Source: Candidatus Sumerlaeota bacterium (GTDB lineage: Bacteria; Sumerlaeota; Sumerlaeia; JADFCT01). Taken from it: 6,306 nt of DNA. Made by a program: the position numbers and the translations under genes. The stretch lies in assembly GCA_026398575.1 (NCBI GenBank), contig JAPLSP010000333.1, positions 1 through 6,306 on the forward strand, in the 5' to 3' direction. The notes under the pieces are model-generated. The model saw only the letters and a program-made list of their open reading frames with translations. It was not told the origin of the DNA and did no database searches. Below, one piece after another: positions 1 through 5,906 of the stretch. Numbering within the stretch: the first letter of the stretch is position 1; every line of letters begins with the position of its first letter.

Positions 1-33
1 TGCTGGCGCCGCTTCCGACTGCATTGTCTTCAT
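1..33 (-). CDS. Possible start of a further minus-strand gene, cut by the left edge
   Basis: Only about 11 codons are visible, reading MKTMQSEAAPA and open to the edge. Two starts are possible: ATG at 33-31, or ATG at 24-22. The AAGG at 38-35 is too close to the first ATG, but about ten bases from the second, so MQSEAAPA is the better guess. Just upstream on the minus strand are CTGACT (71-66) and TATTTT (49-44), 16 bases apart. They could be a weak sigma-70 promoter, each matching consensus at four of six positions. The product cannot be identified. The call rests on the start, Shine-Dalgarno spacing and shared direction with the other genes, so it could be chance. Confidence 0.25.
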   Translation of the reverse strand, partial: MKTMQSEAAPA

Positions 34-76
34 CCCTTAGGCAAAAATACGTGATCGTAATTCCGAGTCAGAGCAC

Positions 77-95
77 TAAGGGACCCAAGGGACCG
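77..95. repeat. Inverted partner arm of the GTCCCT array
   Basis: This arm carries AGGGAC at 79 and 88, again nine bases apart but in the opposite orientation to the array. Its reverse complement matches 207-225 at 17 of 19 positions, so the two can form a long stem enclosing 96-206. A second register against 189-207 matches 15 of 19, so pairing could slip along the array. The left end, CTAAGGGA at 76-83, is also a perfect 8-base inverted repeat of TCCCTTAG at 33-40, next to the possible start codon at the left edge. These matches were counted by hand. Confidence 0.7.
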
Positions 96-103
96 TGAGG
101 ATG

Positions 104-135
104 CCCCAAAACCAAACCCGCCCGGAATTTCCGGG
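104..135 (-). terminator. Possible intrinsic terminator after the acyltransferase gene
   Basis: Positions 121-135 hold a 15-base palindrome, CCCGGAA and TTCCGGG around a single central T, which can form a GC-rich hairpin. Read on the minus strand it is followed by CGGG and then a T-rich stretch (TTTGGTTTT, 116-108) interrupted by two Gs. It lies about 100 bases beyond the acyltransferase stop. The broken T-tract and very short loop make it a poor textbook terminator. It could instead be part of the larger repeat-formed stem (77-95 with 207-225), inside which it lies. Confidence 0.3.
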
Positions 136-181
136 ATTGCCGGTAGAGCAAAGGGCAATTGTATTTATCGCGTGGCGCCTT

Positions 182-232
182 GCTCCTTCGGTCCCTTCTG
201 TCCCTGCGGTCCCTTGCGTCCCTGATGTCCTT
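182..232. repeat. Degenerate 9-bp-period tandem array (GTCCCTNNN)
   Basis: GTCCCT occurs at exact 9-base steps at 191, 200, 209 and 218. It is followed by GTCCTT at 227 (one mismatch) and preceded by a decayed GCTCCT at 182. The three bases between cores vary (TCT, GCG, TGC, GAT). The array begins six bases after the acyltransferase stop codon, so the transcript of that gene would carry it as AGGGACNNN units in its 3' untranslated region. The 9-base step could be codon-derived, but no start or Shine-Dalgarno sequence supports a peptide. It may be a dispersed, genome-wide repeat family or a 3' RNA structure element. Function is not known from the sequence. Confidence 0.8.
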
Positions 233-237
233 TGCCG

Positions 238-1452
238 CTAGCTAGGATTCGCCGCCGGTCGTCTGCTCTTCAAGCTTTCCAGCATGGTCTCCAGTCTCTG
301 GCGTATTTCGGCCATCAGAGGGTCTGTCGCGGCGCTGCGGTCGCGGGCGGGATTGACTTCGATGGCCTCCCCAACCTCGATCACGGCATGAATCGGGTGA
401 TAGACGCGGACTTTGTCGGTCAGGTCTTCTTCAAAGCGCTCGACCGTCTCCAGCAACTGCTCGGGCGTGGGCTGCGAACTGAAGTATTCGGGCGGATAGA
501 GATAGATCTGCTGTGCCAGATAGGTGTCCGCCAATTGCCGCCAGCGCCGCGCGCGTTCGTCCTCCGATATTTCGCCCGCCGCCATGTCGGGAAGGATCGC
601 CATGCGCAGCGCCTTGACGCGCCCGACGACGTCGCCTTCGCGTTTTCCCTTGAGCCATTCGGCCTCCAGAGGCGTCAACAGGTGGTCTATCAGCCCGGTG
701 AGGCGCTGCGTTAATTCTCCGCTTTGTGGCGCGCCCAAATATTCGATTTCTTTCAATGCCAGCAGCGCGGCGCCGATGTTTCTGATTCTGTCGAGCAGTT
801 TGTTTTCCGGACGCGGCTGCCAGGTCAGGCGGCGCTCGATTTCCTCGAGGACGGGCGCCAGCGCCGTTTCGCAATTGCCGCCGAAAAAATACCGGATGGC
901 CACGGGATGCACGACGGCCTTGCCCGCGGGCGTCATCGCGGCGCGCTGCTTGGCCGCGTTGCGCGCGATGAACGCCGTGCCGTCCATCAGCTGGTTCATG
1001 CGGTCATTCGTGCGCGACACGACGCCTTCCGGGAAAAGGATTAGCGGCCGGCGCGCTTCGGTCAGGATGCGGATGGCGCATTTCAGCGCTTCGCGATCCA
1101 TGCCTTCCCGATAGACGCTGAACACTCCGAGCCTCGGCAACATCCACGCGTTGAGCCAGCCTTGCATGAACAGGTGCCAGCTGGACATGACATAGACGGG
1201 CCGCCGGACCATCTTGACCAGCAGGCCGAGTACCATCGGATCGCACGGGCGGCAGTGATTAGCCGCGAGCATGGTTCCATGTCCGGCATCGAGCGACGCT
1301 TTCAGCCGTTCGGCGCCCAGCACTTCCCAGGTTTCGACGCCATGCGACTTCCGCAGATATGTGGGCAGATAAAGACCGAAGGCTTTTGTCCAGAACGCGC
1401 CGGTCTTGGGCGGAACAAAGCGATAGGGCTTGTCAATGATGATGTTCTGCAT
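238..1452 (-). CDS. PlsC-type lysophospholipid acyltransferase with a large helical insertion
   Basis: This predicted acyltransferase belongs to the family of 1-acyl-glycerol-3-phosphate acyltransferases, which transfer an acyl chain to lysophosphatidic acid or a related acceptor at the inner membrane. The start was set at 1452 (MQNIIIDKPY): AGAGGG lies eight bases upstream, and the frame before it reads unlike a protein N-terminus. The product is 404 residues. Motif I is NHCRPCD, with the HX4D pair H66 and D71. GVFSVYREG near 109-117 fits motif II, FPEG at 140-143 is motif III, and HPVAIRYFF near 182 fits motif IV. Known single-domain members are about 240 residues. Here roughly 160 mostly helical residues separate motif IV from a late strand-like segment, HAVIEVGEAIEV (355-366). 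The start overlaps the aldolase gene by 20 bases, suggesting one transcript. The family call is secure, but the exact acceptor lipid cannot be told. Confidence 0.85.
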   Translation of the reverse strand: MQNIIIDKPYRFVPPKTGAFWTKAFGLYLPTYLRKSHGVETWEVLGAERLKASLDAGHGTMLAANHCRPCDPMVLGLLVKMVRRPVYVMSSWHLFMQGWLNAWMLPRLGVFSVYREGMDREALKCAIRILTEARRPLILFPEGVVSRTNDRMNQLMDGTAFIARNAAKQRAAMTPAGKAVVHPVAIRYFFGGNCETALAPVLEEIERRLTWQPRPENKLLDRIRNIGAALLALKEIEYLGAPQSGELTQRLTGLIDHLLTPLEAEWLKGKREGDVVGRVKALRMAILPDMAAGEISEDERARRWRQLADTYLAQQIYLYPPEYFSSQPTPEQLLETVERFEEDLTDKVRVYHPIHAVIEVGEAIEVNPARDRSAATDPLMAEIRQRLETMLESLKSRRPAANPS

Positions 1453-2476
1453 CCTGAGATCCCTCTGCCATGAGTTCGACAAATTGTTCGATGTCTTCCT
1501 CGGTGGTGTCGAACGAGGTGACCCATCGAAAAAGTCGCGCATTCGGATCCATCTCATAGAATACGTAGCGCCGGCTCAGACGCCGGAGCACGTCTGGCGC
1601 CAGACGCGCAAAGACCATATTGGTTTCGACGGGATAGGCGATTTCCACTCCGGACAGCGGCGCGGCTTTTTGCGCAAGGAGCGCGGCCATCCGATTCGCG
1701 TTCCGGGCATTGTCGTGCCACAAGCGATCGGTCAGAAGCGCCTCCATCTGGGCCGATACGAACCTCATCTTTGATGGAAGTTGCGTGGCCCGCTTCCTGA
1801 GATACTTCGCTTCCGCCGCCAGGTCTTTGTGAAAGAACAGGACCGCTTCGCCGTACATCATGCCGTTCTTGGTTCCGCCAAATGACATGACATCCACGCC
1901 GAGATCGCGCGTGCACTCGCGCAAACCCAACCCCAGCCGCACGGCGGCGTTGGCGATGCGGGCGCCGTCCGTATGCAAATACATTCCGCGCGAATGAACA
2001 AAATCCGCGATTGCCTTTGTCTCCTCCGGAGAATAGACGAGTCCCAATTCGTTGGATTGCGTGATCGAAACGACCTTGGGTTGCGCCTCGTGCTCATCGC
2101 CCGCGCCATGGATGCGTTCGCGGATCAAGTCCGCAGTCAATTTGCCGTCCGGCGCTTCGATGGGGATGAGTTTGCAGCCGGTGAACCCTTCAGGCGCGCC
2201 GCATTCGTGAACCCATAAATGCGCCACCGAAGCGCAGAGGATCGCATGATATGGGCGGGTAAGCGCCGCGACTCCAACCACATTGGCGCCAGTGCCGCCG
2301 AAGACAAACAGCGGTTCGACGTCATCTCCGAATTCTTTCTTGAATAGGCTTGTGGCGCGCGCCGTCCAGGGATCGTCGCCATAGGCGGGAGCGTGATCCG
2401 CATTCGCCGCAATCAAGGCTTCCATCACTTTGGGATGAACGCCGGAATGGTTGTCACTGCCGAAGCTTCGCATCAT
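1433..2476 (-). CDS. ltaE: Low-specificity L-threonine aldolase (PLP enzyme)
   Basis: This cytoplasmic enzyme cleaves L-threonine or allo-threonine to glycine and acetaldehyde, using pyridoxal phosphate. The 347-residue length is typical for the fold-type I family. The N-terminus (SFGSDNHSGVHP) is the usual family opening. H86 (SVAHLWVHECGAPE) fits the His that stacks on the cofactor. HTDGARIANA supplies D170 and R173, and the Schiff-base lysine is K203 in SFGGTKNGM. Two ATGs stand in tandem at 2476 and 2473. GGAGA at 2485-2481 serves either, and the second gives the more usual spacing and the opening MRSFGSDN. That Shine-Dalgarno sequence lies inside the last codons of the TOPRIM-like gene, whose stop is one base away, so the two are probably translationally coupled. 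The 3' end overlaps the acyltransferase gene. The gene symbol is by family; specificity for L- over allo-threonine is not visible. Confidence 0.92.
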   Translation of the reverse strand: MMRSFGSDNHSGVHPKVMEALIAANADHAPAYGDDPWTARATSLFKKEFGDDVEPLFVFGGTGANVVGVAALTRPYHAILCASVAHLWVHECGAPEGFTGCKLIPIEAPDGKLTADLIRERIHGAGDEHEAQPKVVSITQSNELGLVYSPEETKAIADFVHSRGMYLHTDGARIANAAVRLGLGLRECTRDLGVDVMSFGGTKNGMMYGEAVLFFHKDLAAEAKYLRKRATQLPSKMRFVSAQMEALLTDRLWHDNARNANRMAALLAQKAAPLSGVEIAYPVETNMVFARLAPDVLRRLSRRYVFYEMDPNARLFRWVTSFDTTEEDIEQFVELMAEGSQDAEHHH

Positions 2477-2477
2477 T

Positions 2478-3092
2478 TTATCTCCGCTCGGAGGCTTTTC
2501 GGCTGAGCGGCAGCAAGCGGGAATTCACTTCATCCAGAAAATGCTTTAAACTGCTTTGGGATTTCCCGGCTCGGTATAAATCCATTGCGTCCACAATTTC
2601 ACGCGCGAACTCGACACCGCCCAGACTCGGAGGATATCCGGCGTTCATAATGGTTCTATTAAGAATTTCCTTGTAATAATCCCGTTCGCATTTTGCGCGC
2701 TTTAATATTGGAGAAGCGCCCACGACTCGATGGAATGATTCGGGATCGGCAAGATACCAACGCTCGATGTGCGGATCGGGACAGGCCACTGCAATACGAC
2801 CTTTGAACTCTTCTTCGATCTTGTCTTCGATTTCCTTATGCATCTTGCCATAAGATTTGCAGTTGGCGTCAATTCCAATGACTAAGAGATCGGGCGACGC
2901 TGAGAAGCCTTTTTGCATCCAGCGTTGATAATTATGCAATTCATCCAAAGCCCGCCCATGCCCGCCTCGCGCCCATCGAATATTCATGATCGCTTCAATG
3001 TTTTGCTCACGAATGAGACGTCCCATCAAGCTATAAAGAAAAGCCTCATGGGCGCTGTCCTCAACAAAGATGTCAATTCGCCATTTACTCAT
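2478..3092 (-). CDS. TOPRIM-like protein, partner of the upstream AAA ATPase
   Basis: This 204-residue protein is not assigned to a named family with certainty. The N-terminal strand IDIFVEDSAHEAFL places acidic residues E11 and E16 where TOPRIM proteins carry the catalytic Glu. A second hydrophobic strand ends in GIDANC (D75, N77), where TOPRIM usually has DxD. PDPHIERWYLADPESF (105-120) resembles the segment after the TOPRIM core in RloB-like and DUF4276-like proteins. KCERDYYK near 133-140 and a GGVEFA segment near 160 follow. It is therefore probably the nuclease or effector half of a split OLD-type pair, as AriB is in PARIS, though with different motifs. The start overlaps the ATPase stop in ATGAGTAA, and AGAGGG lies seven bases upstream, arguing for coupled synthesis. 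Base composition is AT-rich (hand counts of lines 2641-2700 and 2821-2880 both give 40% GC). No signal peptide or membrane segment is seen. Nuclease activity is inference. Confidence 0.7.
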   Translation of the reverse strand: MSKWRIDIFVEDSAHEAFLYSLMGRLIREQNIEAIMNIRWARGGHGRALDELHNYQRWMQKGFSASPDLLVIGIDANCKSYGKMHKEIEDKIEEEFKGRIAVACPDPHIERWYLADPESFHRVVGASPILKRAKCERDYYKEILNRTIMNAGYPPSLGGVEFAREIVDAMDLYRAGKSQSSLKHFLDEVNSRLLPLSRKASERR

Positions 3093-4320
3093 CGAGCAGC
3101 CCTCTCATCATCAGCTTCTCGAAAAGGCCATCTTCGGACCCTGAAGTCAACGCTTGGGAGATTTCATGCTCCTGAAACAAGGCGCCAAATGATTCGAAGG
3201 ATTTGACTTCTGTCCCCGCTGCTCCCCGCCTCACATTATATAATGCAATTTTTTCGGGATTGGATTGCGCTTTTTTCAGCATCGCATCGCAGAAAAGTGG
3301 CGAGTGCGTTGTCACCACTACCTGGCGGGATTGATGTAAGGCAATGGAAGACAGCAGTTCGGCGATAAGCTCGAGCCGCCGTGGATGGACGCCATTTTCC
3401 GGTTCTTCAAAGGCGATCAACGAACCGCTCCAGGGGTTCGCGGCAATCGCGCATAGAGCCATCACGCGCAAAGTTCCTTCTGAAATTATTCTGGAAGAAA
3501 AATCTTTGCCAGCTTGCCGGATCTGAATATCGAGAGTGCCCCGGCGCTTGTCAAGATCCACGGTCAGGTCTTCCACGCTGGGAATCAAGGTCCGAAGCGT
3601 TCGTTTGATGGCATCAAAGCACTTTGGCTTTTCGGCGATTAGTTGAAAAAGAAATGGGGCGATATTTTCACCGCGCATTCCGATATCGCGCGCGTCGGAA
3701 GGGGGGCAAGCCGACCGCATGGAGACACGGGGGTCCAGATAATAAACGCGCCAGCCTTGAAGTTCCTTGCGGCATCGCTCAATGTTCCGAAACTCGTTTC
3801 CCGCAAACCGCAAGTCCGACAGAACTGCGTAATTCTTGCCAAGGCTTTCTATCCTGGGCCTTGAGGGATGGCTCTGAAGGCGGATGCTGATCTGACCGTC
3901 CTTTACCTCGATGGAAATTTTCTTTATTTCCTTTTTTTGACTAAGCGCCGCCAAGTATTCATCCCAAACGCTCAGAGAACCGGAACCGGGCTGAATCTCA
4001 ATTCCGATTCGGTAGCGAAAACGGTCGTTCTTTTCCAGATCAAGGGTGGCATCGAGCTGGAAGTGCGCTTCTCGCTGACTCAGCAATTCCGCTAATCCTC
4101 CCGCGGGAAAAGCAAACGATTCGATGGCATAGCCGCGAATCGGATCAGTGAGCGCATCTGCAAGAGTACGGCTATTGGCGATCTGAGACAGCGCTTGAAT
4201 TGCATCGAGCAAATTGCTCTTACCGGCTGCGTTTGGGCCAAACAGCACTGTCATTGGAGGCAAATCAATGGTTACATTGTTAAGGGACTTCAAGCCTTTT
4301 ACAGTCAATTGGCTAAGCAT
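3085..4320 (-). CDS. OLD/RecF-like AAA ATPase (AAA_15/AAA_21 type)
   Basis: This 411-residue ABC-class ATPase resembles RecF, OLD and AriA proteins, which use ATP binding to organise sensing or processing of DNA with a partner. From the chosen start (MLSQLTVKGLKSL) the Walker A motif GPNAAGKS lies at 28-35. An ABC-signature-like SEGTLR lies at 280-285, Walker B LIAFEEPENGVHP at 301-313 with catalytic E305/E306, and the switch His in TTHSP at about 339. All ATPase residues appear intact. The middle (about 60-270) has no recognised domain and may hold the coiled-coil or sensor part. The frame is open back to 4365, but GAGGAG at 4332-4327, six bases from the ATG at 4320, and the standard family opening favour 4320. 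There is no C-terminal TOPRIM domain; a TOPRIM-like protein is encoded by the overlapping next gene instead. The gene is AT-rich (line 3901-3960 is 37% GC by hand count), consistent with horizontal acquisition. Confidence 0.88.
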   Translation of the reverse strand: MLSQLTVKGLKSLNNVTIDLPPMTVLFGPNAAGKSNLLDAIQALSQIANSRTLADALTDPIRGYAIESFAFPAGGLAELLSQREAHFQLDATLDLEKNDRFRYRIGIEIQPGSGSLSVWDEYLAALSQKKEIKKISIEVKDGQISIRLQSHPSRPRIESLGKNYAVLSDLRFAGNEFRNIERCRKELQGWRVYYLDPRVSMRSACPPSDARDIGMRGENIAPFLFQLIAEKPKCFDAIKRTLRTLIPSVEDLTVDLDKRRGTLDIQIRQAGKDFSSRIISEGTLRVMALCAIAANPWSGSLIAFEEPENGVHPRRLELIAELLSSIALHQSRQVVVTTHSPLFCDAMLKKAQSNPEKIALYNVRRGAAGTEVKSFESFGALFQEHEISQALTSGSEDGLFEKLMMRGLLDE

Positions 4321-4326
4321 GAGTCT

Positions 4327-4332
4327 CTCCTC
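4327..4332 (-). promoter_or_regulatory. Shine-Dalgarno site that sets the ATPase start
   Basis: GAGGAG on the minus strand lies six bases before the ATG at 4320. It favours that codon over the ATG at 4365 in the same frame, whose extra residues (MQTGVRCPGY and on) look non-coding. Confidence 0.65.
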
Positions 4333-4356
4333 AGCATATCCTGGACAGCGGACGCC

Positions 4357-4385
4357 AGTTTGCATCTTGAAATGATGCGCGTCAA
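4357..4385 (-). promoter_or_regulatory. Possible sigma-70 promoter of the ATPase/TOPRIM operon
   Basis: On the minus strand TTGACG (4385-4380) matches the -35 consensus at five of six bases. It is followed after 17 bases by CAAACT (4362-4357), which matches the -10 consensus at only three of six. A start near 4350 would leave a leader of about 30 bases before the ATPase ATG. It lies in the 125-base gap after the sulfatase stop (4445-4321), the longest space between genes upstream of the aldolase pair and the natural place for a promoter. No clear terminator for the sulfatase was found in the gap, so read-through is also possible. Confidence 0.28.
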
Positions 4386-4445
4386 TGCGCCATTTGGGGC
4401 CATACAGAGATTCGCAGCTTCATTGCGGCCTTTGGCGGATCGAGA

Positions 4446-5906
4446 TCACTTGGCGTTCTTGGCCGCTTTATTCTTCTTGTTCTTCACAACGGGCATGCCT
4501 TCTTCCTGGCCGGCGTTTTTGGGGCCGCCGATGTCGGGCTTGTTTTCCTTGGGCAGCAATGCGGCGAGCTCCGTTTTCTTGCCGGCGAATTCAGGTTTCG
4601 GAGCAAGGTTCGCCCACTCATACGGGTCCTTGGCCTCATCGTAAAGCTCATCGTCGCCGTTTGCATAGCGGATATAGCGCCAGCCTTCGGTCCGGACGGT
4701 GTGGTTCATGTATTTATAGGTTGTGATCGCGGGCGAGTCCCACAACGCTTTGGGATCGGCCAGCAGCGAACGGATGCTCTTTCCCTGCACGTGCCCGGGA
4801 GTGGGGACGCCGCACAGGTCGGTGAGCGTTGGATACATGGTCATATAGTCTATCGCGCGCTCGCAGCGCGAATTGGGTTTGGTCAGGCCGGGAACCACCC
4901 AGATATGCGGCGCGCGCGTGGCTTCTTCCCAGAGCGTGAATTTACGCCAGTGATGTTTTTCGCCGAGGTGCCAGCCGTGGTCGCTCCAGAAGCAGATGAT
5001 GCTGTTGTCGCGATAGGCGGATTTGTCGAAGGCTTCGATCAGCCGTCCCACCATCGCGTCGCAATAGGAAATCGCGGCCAGATAGCCTTGAACCGCTTCC
5101 TTCCAGCGTCCGGATTCAAGCATCAGGGCATGATCGCCTTCGGGCTTGGCCATGCGGATGGCTGCGGGCGGGAGGTCTTGTAGGTCGTCTTCGCGGTACG
5201 GCGGGAGGTTGATCTCCTTGAGCGGATGCATGTCGTAATATTTGCGCGGCACATTCCAGGGCATGTGTGGCTTGTGCAGGCCGACCGCGAGAAAAAGCGG
5301 CTTGTCATGCTTTTTCTGGAGTTGCTCGATGCCATAGTTGACAATCTTCCACTCGCGCAGGTCCTCGTCTCCGCAATCGAGCGGGGCGAATTTGATGCCG
5401 CCGACGCCGGTGTCGCCTTGCGGCTTGGGATCGCCGCCTTCGCCCTCGAGGTAGTCGTCCCATTCGCTGCGGCGGCGGTAGGCTTCGTGATAAATCTTTC
5501 CCGAGCCGCAAACGTGATAGCCTGCTTTGCGGAACGTGGTTGTGAGCGGAAGACTCTCGGGAATCACTGTGCGCCAGTCGTTGTTGTTTTCGTAAACGCC
5601 GGTTGCGCCCGGACGCAGTCCGGACATGAGGGCGGCGCGGGAAGGATTGCACACCGGCGCCGCGCAATAGCTGCGCGTGAACCAGACGCCGCGCGCGGCC
5701 AGCTTGTCTATGTTCGGCGTCTTGGTTTGCGCATTGCGCCCCAGATAGCCGACCCAATGATTGAGGTCGTCAATGCCGACGAAGAGAACGTTGGGATTTT
5801 TGGGAAGCGCAGATTCGGCGGATGGAATCAGCTGCGGCAAAGCCAGCGCTCCGCCGGCGGCGCCGGCAATCTTCAGGAATTCGCGGCGATTGAGCGAGTG
5901 ATTCAT
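4446..5906 (-). CDS. Tat-exported sulfatase, iduronate-2-sulfatase-like
   Basis: This 486-residue type I sulfatase hydrolyses sulfate esters, probably on a sulfated glycan, outside the cytoplasm. The N-terminus carries a twin-arginine signal (RREFLK at 7-12, then a hydrophobic stretch, with possible cleavage after SAESA near 33). Metal-binding D46 and D47 (VGIDDLN) follow. The CxPSR motif C86-N-P-S-R90 holds the cysteine converted to formylglycine. K137 and H140 (GKIYH), H211 (GLHKPHMPW), D309 and H310 (WSDHGWHLGEK) and K322 complete the active site. HKPHMPW and SDHGW closely resemble human iduronate-2-sulfatase (HKPHIPF, SDHGW), which points to that subgroup, but the substrate is not proven. 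The last 15 residues are a Lys/Asn-rich tail, perhaps unstructured. GGAGG lies ten bases before the ATG, and the start overlaps the sigma-factor stop in ATGA, so the two are probably translated together. No maturase gene is in the window. Confidence 0.93.
   Translation of the reverse strand: MNHSLNRREFLKIAGAAGGALALPQLIPSAESALPKNPNVLFVGIDDLNHWVGYLGRNAQTKTPNIDKLAARGVWFTRSYCAAPVCNPSRAALMSGLRPGATGVYENNNDWRTVIPESLPLTTTFRKAGYHVCGSGKIYHEAYRRRSEWDDYLEGEGGDPKPQGDTGVGGIKFAPLDCGDEDLREWKIVNYGIEQLQKKHDKPLFLAVGLHKPHMPWNVPRKYYDMHPLKEINLPPYREDDLQDLPPAAIRMAKPEGDHALMLESGRWKEAVQGYLAAISYCDAMVGRLIEAFDKSAYRDNSIICFWSDHGWHLGEKHHWRKFTLWEEATRAPHIWVVPGLTKPNSRCERAIDYMTMYPTLTDLCGVPTPGHVQGKSIRSLLADPKALWDSPAITTYKYMNHTVRTEGWRYIRYANGDDELYDEAKDPYEWANLAPKPEFAGKKTELAALLPKENKPDIGGPKNAGQEEGMPVVKNKKNKAAKNAK

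Larger units (their letters stand above)
34..237. other. Intergenic region downstream of the operon
   Basis: About 200 bases without a supported gene separate the acyltransferase stop from the possible start at the left edge. It contains, from right to left, the 9-base-period array, a segment around 140-180 in which no feature is seen, the GC palindrome at 121-135, the inverted arm at 77-95, and a possible weak promoter at 71-44 for the left-edge frame. No tRNA-like cloverleaf, attachment site or transposase remnant is recognised. Confidence 0.6.

Noticed and set aside
77..232. CRISPR array
   Set aside because: The repeat core is six bases with three-base gaps, far shorter than CRISPR repeats and spacers, and no cas genes are present.
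232..1114. Several plus-strand open frames opposite the acyltransferase gene
   Set aside because: They are low-complexity, Arg/Ala-rich translations without motifs, antisense to a gene with complete PlsC motifs.
1453..1557. Upstream ATG at 1557 as the acyltransferase start
   Set aside because: It would overlap the aldolase by about 125 bases and add 35 residues unlike a protein N-terminus. The ATG at 1452 has AGAGGG at suitable spacing.
2478..4320. Gabija or retron-type OLD system
   Set aside because: There is no UvrD-like helicase, reverse transcriptase or ncRNA next to the pair, and the ATPase itself has no TOPRIM domain.
4321..4365. Upstream ATG at 4365 as the ATPase start
   Set aside because: The 15 extra residues do not resemble the family. 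GAGGAG and the typical MLSQLTVKGLKSL opening mark 4320.
4376..4392. Direct repeat of ATGCGC in the gap before the ATPase gene as an operator
   Set aside because: Two six-base copies in GC-rich sequence are expected by chance, and no regulator gene is nearby to support it.
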